Made by a program: the position numbers and the translations under genes | The notes under the pieces: generated by a model | Seen by the model: only the letters and a program-made list of their open reading frames with translations | Database searches by the model: none | Told to the model about the DNA's origin: nothing | Assembly: GCA_020050895.1 (NCBI GenBank) | Contig: JAGVJW010000276.1 | Location: forward strand, 1 to 5,865 | Source of the DNA: a bacterium | GTDB lineage: Bacteria; Bacteroidota; Ignavibacteria; Kapaibacteriales; Kapaibacteriaceae | Direction: 5' to 3' | Length of the DNA stretch: 5,865 nt | Shown: positions 1 through 5,865 of the stretch, in pieces | How the letters are laid out: each line of letters begins with the position of its first letter | Position numbering within the stretch: position 1 is the stretch's first letter

Positions 1-966
1 ATCTGTTGGTGAAATGTAATGCGCTTCAATCTGCGGATATGCCTTAAGCACGTGATCGATATATGGGCGTTCATCCACGTCGCCCTTCCCTGTATAGAAC
101 GCCGTAAATGTTTTTACCCGATTCTCGTCAGTCGAAGCTGCGAGGATGCTTGCGATTGATGTGCTGTCGAGTCCGCCGCTGAGGCATACGCCCATTTCAA
201 CATCGCGACGCGATGTTAGCCGGACTGAATCGGTAAACAATTCTCTGAACTGCTCAGCGTGCTCATTGAATGTTAGGGGGCTTGTAGTTTCAGTATCGAT
301 GCGAGCATACTGCGTAATCGAAATCTTTTCGTCTACGAACGTCAGATTGCACCCTGCAGGCAGTGCCTTGACGTCGTCGTAATACGTTTCGTCCCAGTGG
401 TGCATCCACCCCAAATACAAGCCCCTTGCTACCTGAGATTCATTGATAGTAGACCGAAACAGAGGCGAAATTTTTAACGCCTTGATTTCACTTGCAATGT
501 GAATCCGTCTATCGCGGTAGATATAGTGAAAAGGCTTAATCCCAAATCGATCGCGAGAGCAGAATAGGGAATGCTTTGTATTGTCGTGGATGACGAATGC
601 CCACATGCCGATAAAACGCTCAACACAACCCGCACCCCATCGGTGGTAGGCAGCAAGGATAACCTCAACGTCTCCGGCGGTTTGAAAGGTATAGCCATCC
701 TGCTTCAGTTCGTTTCTAAGCTCAACATAGTTATAAATTTCACCATTGTAAGTAATGGTGCACCCATAGCAGGTCATTGGCTGATTCGATGCAGCAGTGA
801 GATCGATAATACTGAGTCTGTTGTGCCCGAGAAAAACAGGAGGATCCGACCACATCCCACGGTTGTCTGGACCGCGGTGACTTGTGATATCAAGCATCCT
901 AGCCCCAAGGTCCGTGATCTCGGGCGTCGAAAGGCGAGCGTCAGAAAGGGCGATAATGCCGCACAT
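1..966 (-). CDS. asnB: Asparagine synthase (glutamine-hydrolysing)-like amidotransferase, N-terminal part, cut by left window edge
   Basis: Family role: releases ammonia from glutamine and passes it to an ATP-activated carboxylate, classically aspartate to asparagine, in the cytoplasm. Seen: 322 codons, open to the window edge. The protein begins MCGI, giving the class II amidotransferase nucleophile Cys2 after Met removal, which fixes the ATG at 966. The glutaminase domain (about 1-200) carries SHRGPD (29-34), GHNRLSIIDL (47-56, Arg50), YNGEIYNY (73-80), GDVE (98-101) and RDRFGIKP (138-145). These cover the glutamine-binding Arg, Asn-Gly-Glu and Asp positions of E. coli AsnB. The synthetase domain starts with the pyrophosphate loop SGGLDS (263-268). 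Its C-terminal half lies outside the window. It is divergent from a heparinase II/III gene next to a flippase. That context suggests amidation of a polysaccharide uronic acid, as proposed for WbpS-type AsnB homologues, rather than free asparagine synthesis, but this is inference. No Shine-Dalgarno sequence is visible. The fold is near certain; the substrate is not. Confidence 0.93.
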   Translation of the reverse strand, partial: MCGIIALSDARLSTPEITDLGARMLDITSHRGPDNRGMWSDPPVFLGHNRLSIIDLTAASNQPMTCYGCTITYNGEIYNYVELRNELKQDGYTFQTAGDVEVILAAYHRWGAGCVERFIGMWAFVIHDNTKHSLFCSRDRFGIKPFHYIYRDRRIHIASEIKALKISPLFRSTINESQVARGLYLGWMHHWDETYYDDVKALPAGCNLTFVDEKISITQYARIDTETTSPLTFNEHAEQFRELFTDSVRLTSRRDVEMGVCLSGGLDSTSIASILAASTDENRVKTFTAFYTGKGDVDERPYIDHVLKAYPQIEAHYISPTD

Positions 967-1049
967 AAAACGGAGATGTGGAGACTGGAAATATTTGGAA
1001 GAAACGTTTGGGGACAGAGAACATTAGTGTGTGCGAAGTTAACTTGTGG
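967..1049. promoter_or_regulatory. Divergent intergenic region, presumed promoters for asnB-like (left) and heparinase-flippase-ftsX-lptG (right)
   Basis: This 83-base gap between the two divergent start codons is the only non-coding space in the window, so transcription of both units probably starts in or near it. It looks richer in A and T than the flanking genes and contains ATATTTGG (991-998), GTTTGGGG (1006-1013) and TTAACTTG (1039-1046). I could not place a convincing sigma-70 -35/-10 pair or a Bacteroidota-type TTTG/TAnnTTTG pair in either direction. I see no clear inverted repeat for an operator. The assignment rests on gene layout alone. If the in-frame GTG at 978 were the real heparinase start, the gap would shrink to 11 bases and the promoters would lie inside the genes. 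Confidence 0.35.
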
Positions 1050-2795
1050 ATGATGGATGTGCAGACGCGACTAAAATTGTTACAAGGTCCGGTTCGACCA
1101 TTCATACCCGGAAAGTTGAGGGATGCCCTGCGTTCTTCGATTCGTTTACTTCTGCTTGGTAGACGAGTTCCCTTTGCAAATAGGACAACGTTGGCTCTGA
1201 ACCGCAATGTGATCAGCGTCCCAAGTAAGCAATGGCTTAACGTACACGGCGGAGATGTTGTGTTGTTTGCACGATCGGCAGCAAATGGAATTGTGCAGGC
1301 GTACGGTATTGACTCATGGCACATTGGAAATTCGCTCAGCCGAATCGGTGATTTTAGAGGCGTACTTGAGTTGGCGCGAATGCATCACTGGTGTGCATAT
1401 GCTTTGGCGGCACACGTCGATGCTGAGGATCCGAGTCAGTGGTTTCTAAAATTTCGCGAAGAACTGCATGCATTTGTTCAGCAATATCCTGCGCCGCGTG
1501 GAGACTTCTGGTCCGTTGGAATGGACGTGGGTATTCGCGTTCATTCCATGCTGGCAGCCTATGACTGGTTTTTTCAGGCAGGATATCACGATTCTGAGAC
1601 AGAACAAATTGTGGCGGGACTTGCTTCCGACCACGGCTATGTGATTGATGCTCGTATGGAGAGGGCAGGGGGCATGTCTACGTCGCACTACCTGGGTACT
1701 CTGCTCGGTCTGTTAACAGTTAGTGCCTATCTCGTCGGTGAAGAAAGCCTAATCAATCTTGCCCGTATTGCTGCATCCGAAATTCGGCAGCAGATAGAAT
1801 TACAGATTCTTGATGATGGAATGAGTTTCGAAGCAAGCACTGCATACCATCGGCACGTTGTAGACATTCTCGTCCGCACTACACGTGTGCTGCTCGAGCA
1901 ACCCTTTGAACATGATGCGTTGGATGAAGAGTGGTGGCTTCGATTATCAAAGGCAATCTATGCACAGCGAATCCTCGAGTCTGTTGGCATGCCGATAATT
2001 GGTGATAATGATGATGGAATGGCAGTTAAAGTACTTGGATATTCGGCAGACACAACGGCAATGCTTGATGATGCAGCTCGGCTTAGCCCGTTGCAGAATG
2101 CATGCTCCATGCCACTTGAACGAAACATATCATTCCCCGATTTTGGATTGTGGATTTACTCACACAACGTATTTACGCTTGCGGCTCGATGCGGCAGCAA
2201 CGGACAGTACGGCAAGGGCGGACATGCGCATAACGACAAGAATTCGATAACTCTGTGTATGAACAATGAGAAAGTCATTGTTGATCCTGGATCCTGCTGG
2301 TACTCAGGTAATCCTGAGCGCCGAAACCTTGACCGAAGTGTGAAGGCGCATGCGACGGTTGTTATTAACAATGCTGAACAATCACACTTTCTACCAGGCA
2401 GAGGTGAGAATCTGTGGTGGATGTTCGATGAGCCTGGCTTTGAAGTTGAAGGGGGCTTAACCACGTGGCGCGGTGTTGTAGGATCGGAGCAGCAAAGACA
2501 TATACGTACGATTGCAATTAATGAGGAAATTGAAATCCACGATGTGATACATGAAGCATCAGGGGGAAAAGTTATTATCCCTCTTGGACATACCATACAG
2601 GCTGCAATGGGTAGGAACACCGTTACCCTGCGCGGCGAGGCTTCGGTAATCGTTCTTCGATGGTCCAACGCCGAAGCCGAAATAGTACCAATCGACGTTG
2701 CCCTGGCATTTGCCGAATCAGTTGCCTCGACTGCAATCATCCTCACAATGCTCAGTAACGAACTGACGTGGACGATCTCACCTATTTTAGAATGA
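1050..2795 (+). CDS. Heparinase II/III-family protein (putative uronic-acid polysaccharide lyase)
   Basis: About 581 residues from ATG 1050; numbering below uses that start. The family is an N-terminal alpha-helical toroid followed by a beta-sandwich and cleaves uronic-acid polysaccharides by beta-elimination. Seen: helical region about 80-340 with MLAAYDWFF (167-175), STSHYLGTLLGL (210-221) and DGMSFEASTAYHRHV (256-270). The C-terminal domain has GGHAHNDKNS (390-399), VDPGSCWYSG (411-420), RN..RS..AH (425-434) and EQ (443-444), the characteristic heparinase II/III signature. The Tyr and His expected at the active site are present, but the Asn usually before His in the helical motif is Ser, and the usual AHNT reads AHAT. 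No signal peptide or transmembrane segment is visible, so it is predicted cytoplasmic, which is odd for a lyase. Start choice: the frame opens at GTG 978, but that start lies 11 bases from the divergent gene and its GGAG is only 2 bases away, so ATG 1050 or 1053 is preferred. One base separates it from the flippase gene. Its substrate is unknown. Confidence 0.88.
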   Translation: MMDVQTRLKLLQGPVRPFIPGKLRDALRSSIRLLLLGRRVPFANRTTLALNRNVISVPSKQWLNVHGGDVVLFARSAANGIVQAYGIDSWHIGNSLSRIGDFRGVLELARMHHWCAYALAAHVDAEDPSQWFLKFREELHAFVQQYPAPRGDFWSVGMDVGIRVHSMLAAYDWFFQAGYHDSETEQIVAGLASDHGYVIDARMERAGGMSTSHYLGTLLGLLTVSAYLVGEESLINLARIAASEIRQQIELQILDDGMSFEASTAYHRHVVDILVRTTRVLLEQPFEHDALDEEWWLRLSKAIYAQRILESVGMPIIGDNDDGMAVKVLGYSADTTAMLDDAARLSPLQNACSMPLERNISFPDFGLWIYSHNVFTLAARCGSNGQYGKGGHAHNDKNSITLCMNNEKVIVDPGSCWYSGNPERRNLDRSVKAHATVVINNAEQSHFLPGRGENLWWMFDEPGFEVEGGLTTWRGVVGSEQQRHIRTIAINEEIEIHDVIHEASGGKVIIPLGHTIQAAMGRNTVTLRGEASVIVLRWSNAEAEIVPIDVALAFAESVASTAIILTMLSNELTWTISPILE

Positions 2796-2796
2796 G

Positions 2797-4098
2797 ATGA
2801 AACTTCGTTCGCACTTGGGTAAAATCACCTGGTCGCTTGCCGACAAGGGTCTTTACGTCTTGTACGGGCTTGTACAACTGTGGCAGATCCAAGCCCTGGC
2901 GCCAAGCGTGTATGGTGTATTTGCCTTGCTCGTTGCGCTGAACACGTGGATTATGTTGATTTCCGATGGATCTGCATTAAACGGTCTGATCCAATTTGGA
3001 ACCGACCCATCGGAAAGGAAACGCGTCAACGCAATGGGGCTTGTGATACATGCAACAGTGCTGGCATTCTCCTCCCTTACAATCCTGGTGTTACAACAGC
3101 CGCTATCAGATTTATTTCGGGAGCAGCAGTTCGTAAAGGTGGCAATGATGCTGCCATTGTATTGCCTGCTCACGCTTCCCCGAATGTTCTGCCTGAAATT
3201 AATCTATCGCGAAATGCGGATGAGGGATTTGTTCGTCATAGATCTAATCTGGTTTGGAGTACGCACGATAATGACGGCGTGGGCAATAAGCACCGACTCT
3301 CTGCATACACTTGAAGATATTATACAAATTGACTTTGTTGGCATGGGGGCGAGTTCGCTTGCTGCGCTTTTTTTCACGCGAAAGGAGCTGCGGTTTAACT
3401 GGAGAGGTTCAATAACGTTCCGTGACTACCTGCGGTACGGGATTCCGATGGCCGTAGCAGGAGCATTGAACAGTACGCCGCGTCAGCTTGACGTGCTGGT
3501 TATCGCTGCCTTTTTTGGTGTGGGAGTTGTGGGAGTTTACAACCTTGCTAAGAACCTGTATCGATTCTTCGAGCAGGCTTTTGATGCAGTTGTTTCGTTG
3601 CTCTATCCTGCATCGGTTCGTATGATTACACAGCATCGTACCGAAGATCTTCAGATTTTGGTTACAAAGGCTATCAGCGTAACACTCATTCCCACCGTGA
3701 TAGCTCTTGTAATACTTGAGCTGGGCGGAAGTTCTCTTATTGTGCCTCTTCTTGGCGAGAAATATGCAGCATCGGTAGGACACTTCAATATCCTGATACT
3801 TGCAGCGCTGGGAATGCCGTTTACGCTAATGTCCTCTATCATACAGGCTATGGGGCACAGCACAGTAGTTGTTAAGTTTTCGGCTATTGGACTCGTTGTA
3901 GGCATGTCAACTCTCTTTGTTGCCTCGTTTCTGGGATTGCAGAACTACATCGGTCTTGGACTTGTTGCAAACTCAGTAGTTGTTGGTGCACTGTGCACAG
4001 CGTATGTAAGAAAGTCAGTCCATTTCCCATTAAAAGCATTGATGCGTACTGTTCAGGATGTACGCAAGGCAGTACTAAATAAATTTCAAGAATCATGA
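2797..4098 (+). CDS. Polysaccharide flippase, Wzx/MOP-superfamily (O-antigen or exopolysaccharide repeat-unit translocase)
   Basis: A 433-residue inner-membrane protein, the usual length for Wzx-like transporters of the MOP exporter superfamily, which flip undecaprenyl-linked oligosaccharide units to the periplasm. Seen: repeated hydrophobic helices throughout (for example about 35-55, 80-100, 115-132, 148-164, 213-240, 295-320, 328-350, 360-380, 385-403), broken by short basic loops. The segment LDVLVIAAFFGVGVVGVYN (231-249), followed by helical AKNLYRFFEQAFDAV and LLYP (268-271), matches the conserved central region of the family, as does PLLGEKY (317-323). An amphipathic start (MKLRSHLGKITWSLADKG) is also typical. 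The ATG lies one base after the heparinase stop (TGA-G-ATG) with no clear Shine-Dalgarno sequence, suggesting coupled translation. Its 3' end overlaps the FtsX gene by four bases. No glycosyltransferase or Wzy polymerase lies in the window, so the transported glycan cannot be named. A specific symbol such as wzx would be plausible but is not proven. Confidence 0.9.
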   Translation: MKLRSHLGKITWSLADKGLYVLYGLVQLWQIQALAPSVYGVFALLVALNTWIMLISDGSALNGLIQFGTDPSERKRVNAMGLVIHATVLAFSSLTILVLQQPLSDLFREQQFVKVAMMLPLYCLLTLPRMFCLKLIYREMRMRDLFVIDLIWFGVRTIMTAWAISTDSLHTLEDIIQIDFVGMGASSLAALFFTRKELRFNWRGSITFRDYLRYGIPMAVAGALNSTPRQLDVLVIAAFFGVGVVGVYNLAKNLYRFFEQAFDAVVSLLYPASVRMITQHRTEDLQILVTKAISVTLIPTVIALVILELGGSSLIVPLLGEKYAASVGHFNILILAALGMPFTLMSSIIQAMGHSTVVVKFSAIGLVVGMSTLFVASFLGLQNYIGLGLVANSVVVGALCTAYVRKSVHFPLKALMRTVQDVRKAVLNKFQES

Positions 4099-4970
4099 GG
4101 TTATGGTTTCAGGGAATGGCATCCAAAGCGCTTATGAAAAGGCGCAAGTGGCCTGTTCTGCGTATGGTTCTTGTTGCCTTCACAGGATCCGTGTGGTGTA
4201 TTGCTGGCGGAAGCTGGATACTTGCGGTATGGCGCGAAGTCGATGCTCAAGCAGAGAACGTGAGGGTGGAGATTTTCCTGCATAGCGATGCATCCGACAG
4301 CACCGCAAACAATTTCGTTCTGGCAGTACGGCAGATGCCTGGTGTTGAAAGCGCAAGGCTTGTGTCAGGCGATGAATTGTGGAATTCGTTTGCAAGGGAA
4401 GTTGGAGCCGAAGACGAACTGCGAGAAATAGTTGAACTGCCTTCAATTGTGCGCTTTACGTTGAGATCTCAATTCGTGCGAGCACCATCACTTGCGTTGC
4501 TGACGGCGGCAATTGAGCGTCAGTATCCGGAGATTGTAAGGGAAGTAGTGTGGCCCAGGGAATTTGTTGCCATACTTGATTCCAGGCGCTCCGACGTAAC
4601 CATTCTGGGATTCAGTGCAGCAGTACTAAGTATTGTTATGTTCTCTATTGCGCTGATGTATGCCTTCCGTGCGGAAATCCACCAGGCTGGTGGTGATCTT
4701 GAGCTAGGTGCTCTGCTGGGCGCGAGCAGAACGGCGATAGCTACGCCGCACTTTGTTGTAGGCGTAGTTGCCGGGGTTCTGGGTCTTGTAAGCGCATGGG
4801 TATTCGGTATCATCGTTTTGATGAATGGAACGTTGCTATTACCCTGGCTCCGTTATGTAGACAGTATCGACGTCGTACTAATTGCATCCTCTCTGCTCGT
4901 CCCCGGTCTGATCATTGCCTGGAGCCTGTCAATCAATGCAGTGCGCAGAGCCGAACTGAAGGGTCGTTGA
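4095..4970 (+). CDS. ftsX: FtsX-family cell-division ABC transporter permease
   Basis: FtsX pairs with the ATPase FtsE at the divisome and, through its extracytoplasmic domain, controls activators of peptidoglycan hydrolases; it is not thought to transport a solute. Seen: 291 residues, normal for the family. A basic cytoplasmic N-terminus (KRRKW at 15-19) precedes TM1 (about 22-46). An extracytoplasmic domain follows (about 47-168), with the usual opening strand VRVEIFL (56-62) and the GVESARLVSGDELWNSF stretch (83-99). TM2 is about 169-191. The cytoplasmic coupling region has ELGALLGASR (203-212), equivalent to the family's E-x-x-x-x-x-x-G-A segment that contacts FtsE. TM3 is about 216-242 and TM4 about 258-281. 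The start overlaps the flippase stop as ATGA. A second in-frame ATG at 4116, preceded by AGGG, is a possible but less likely start. FtsE is not in the window. A generic MacB/FtsX permease is less likely, because the single large loop between TM1 and TM2 with only four helices and this length fits FtsX proper. Confidence 0.87.
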   Translation: MRLWFQGMASKALMKRRKWPVLRMVLVAFTGSVWCIAGGSWILAVWREVDAQAENVRVEIFLHSDASDSTANNFVLAVRQMPGVESARLVSGDELWNSFAREVGAEDELREIVELPSIVRFTLRSQFVRAPSLALLTAAIERQYPEIVREVVWPREFVAILDSRRSDVTILGFSAAVLSIVMFSIALMYAFRAEIHQAGGDLELGALLGASRTAIATPHFVVGVVAGVLGLVSAWVFGIIVLMNGTLLLPWLRYVDSIDVVLIASSLLVPGLIIAWSLSINAVRRAELKGR

Positions 4971-5865
4971 TGAATCTTATCGACCGGTATCTAATGCGAC
5001 GGTTTATCGGCACATTCGTGTTTACGCTTGTTGCATTATCGATGTTATTCATCATCATTGACCTCATTGAGAGACTCGACAATTTCATCGATCTTAAAGT
5101 TGGCATCTTCGATGCTATAAGTTACTATGTTTACTATCTGCCATACATTGCAGAGCTACTGATTCCTGTTGCATCTCTTCTCGCAGCGCTTTTTAACGTA
5201 GGAAGGCTGTCAGCGGCGAACGAAGTGACTGCAATGCGATCTGTGGGTCAAAGTTTTTGGCGTTTCCTTGCCCCCTACATGGGAATTGCATTAATCGTCA
5301 GCATCGGGGAATTATACTTCAACGGTTGGGTAGTGCCGCGTGCAATAACGTATAAAATTCGGCTTGAACGTACGGTTTTGCAGGAAGGTGGCGGGAATGC
5401 GCTGTTCAATGTGTATTTCAGAGATAGTCCGTTGCGAAACACAACCATAGAATTTTATGATGAAACTAACAAGACGGCAAGAAATGTATCGATTGATGAA
5501 TTTACAGATGTTTACAAACCGCGTCTTGCATGGCGGATCGAAGCACCGCTGATGAAATGGGATAGCGCATCTTCGGTATGGATAGCGGATTCGGCAGTAC
5601 GCAGAGATATTCACGGCGATACAATGATTATTACCACGCTTAAGAATGCTGTGCTGCCGTTCACCATTCGTCATGAACAAATTCAGCGACTTCAGCGAGA
5701 TCCCGACGAGTTGACATTTGATGATCTTCAGGATTATATCTGGACGCTAAGGGCAGGGGGCAAGGATACGCGTTGGCAGGAAATTGATTACTATTCCCAA
5801 TGGGCTTTCCCATTTGCCAATGTGATTGTCGTTTTAATTGCAGTTCCATTTGCCGCTGTTCGTCG
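4970..5865 (+). CDS. lptG: LptF/LptG-family lipopolysaccharide export permease (YjgP/YjgQ), truncated at right window edge
   Basis: LptF and LptG form the inner-membrane part of the LptB2FG ABC transporter, which extracts LPS and feeds it to the LptC-LptA bridge. Seen: 298 full codons, open at the window end; the family is usually about 350-400 residues, so the last membrane helices are missing. The N-terminus MNLIDRYLMRRFIGTF leads into TM1 (about 12-32), then IERLDNFID (33-41), TM2 (about 55-77), the cytoplasmic coupling helix NEVTAMRSVGQSF (84-96) and TM3 (about 100-120) ending in NGWVVPRA (118-125), which parallels the GEWVAP segment of E. coli LptG. Residues about 126-272 form the periplasmic jellyroll region, followed by the start of TM4 (QWAFPFANVIVVLIAVPFA, 277-295). 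The start ATG shares one base with the ftsX stop (TGATG). GAAGGG at 4958-4963 is a plausible Shine-Dalgarno sequence six bases upstream. LptG is chosen over LptF from the N-terminal pattern; the family is secure, the paralogue less so. Confidence 0.88.
   Translation, partial: MNLIDRYLMRRFIGTFVFTLVALSMLFIIIDLIERLDNFIDLKVGIFDAISYYVYYLPYIAELLIPVASLLAALFNVGRLSAANEVTAMRSVGQSFWRFLAPYMGIALIVSIGELYFNGWVVPRAITYKIRLERTVLQEGGGNALFNVYFRDSPLRNTTIEFYDETNKTARNVSIDEFTDVYKPRLAWRIEAPLMKWDSASSVWIADSAVRRDIHGDTMIITTLKNAVLPFTIRHEQIQRLQRDPDELTFDDLQDYIWTLRAGGKDTRWQEIDYYSQWAFPFANVIVVLIAVPFAAVR

Noticed and set aside
967..1049. Sigma-70 or Bacteroidota-type promoter motifs in the divergent gap
   Set aside because: TTTG and TAnnTTTG-like pieces occur, but never as a pair at proper spacing, so no individual promoter is called.
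571..1053. 160-residue open frame on the plus strand
   Set aside because: It lies antisense to the well-conserved asparagine synthase-like gene and its translation shows no recognisable domain.
941..1324. 127-residue minus-strand frame spanning the divergent gap
   Set aside because: It overlaps the heparinase 5' end and the asnB-like start in another frame, and no motif is visible.
2156..2746. 196-residue open frame on the minus strand
   Set aside because: It is antisense to the conserved C-terminal domain of the heparinase-family gene and its Ser/Arg/Ile-rich, low-order translation looks like a codon shadow.
2853..3314. Overlapping frames on both strands inside the flippase gene (2853-3173 minus, 2880-3314 plus)
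   Set aside because: Both are fully contained in a convincing membrane-protein gene and have no family features.
3409..3905. Two minus-strand frames inside the flippase gene
   Set aside because: They are antisense to conserved flippase segments and show no domain or plausible start context.
5312..5849. Minus-strand frames of 122 and 62 residues at the right end
   Set aside because: They are antisense to the LptG/LptF-type gene, whose plus-strand translation is clearly conserved.
1..5865. CRISPR arrays, tRNA or rRNA genes, insertion sequences, long repeats, terminators
   Set aside because: Reading both strands showed no spaced direct repeats, no transposase, no RNA gene signature and no GC-rich hairpin followed by a T run at a gene end.

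Overview
The window is a gene-dense stretch of a Gram-negative bacterial chromosome, with roughly balanced base composition by eye. The outer membrane is inferred from an LptF/LptG-type lipopolysaccharide export permease at the right end. Weak or absent Shine-Dalgarno sequences before most genes, and an FtsX gene with no FtsE beside it, would fit the Bacteroidota/Chlorobiota side of the tree. I cannot fix the phylum from the sequence alone.

Layout. Positions 1-966 (minus strand) hold the N-terminal 322 residues of a glutamine-dependent asparagine synthase-like amidotransferase, which runs off the left edge. A short divergent gap follows (967 to about 1049). Four plus-strand genes then run almost without a spare base: a heparinase II/III-family protein (1050-2795), a Wzx-like polysaccharide flippase (2797-4098), an FtsX-family permease (4095-4970), and an LptG/LptF permease (4970 to the right edge, incomplete). 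The junctions are a 1-base gap, a 4-base ATGA overlap and a 1-base TGATG overlap, so the four genes very probably share one transcript with translational coupling. No tRNA, rRNA, CRISPR array, insertion sequence or convincing terminator was seen, and no gene-free stretch exceeds 100 bases.

How the genes may work together. The AsnB-like amidotransferase, heparinase II/III-like protein and flippase look like the edge of a surface-polysaccharide locus. AsnB-like enzymes in such loci can amidate uronic acids, heparinase II/III-family enzymes act on uronic-acid polysaccharides, and Wzx moves lipid-linked repeat units across the inner membrane. FtsX (divisome and cell-wall hydrolase control) and LptG (LPS transport) are general envelope genes, here joined directly to the accessory polysaccharide genes. 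I see no clear new defence or mobile system. The main points of interest are the composition of this operon, apparent active-site substitutions in the heparinase-like protein and its lack of a signal peptide.
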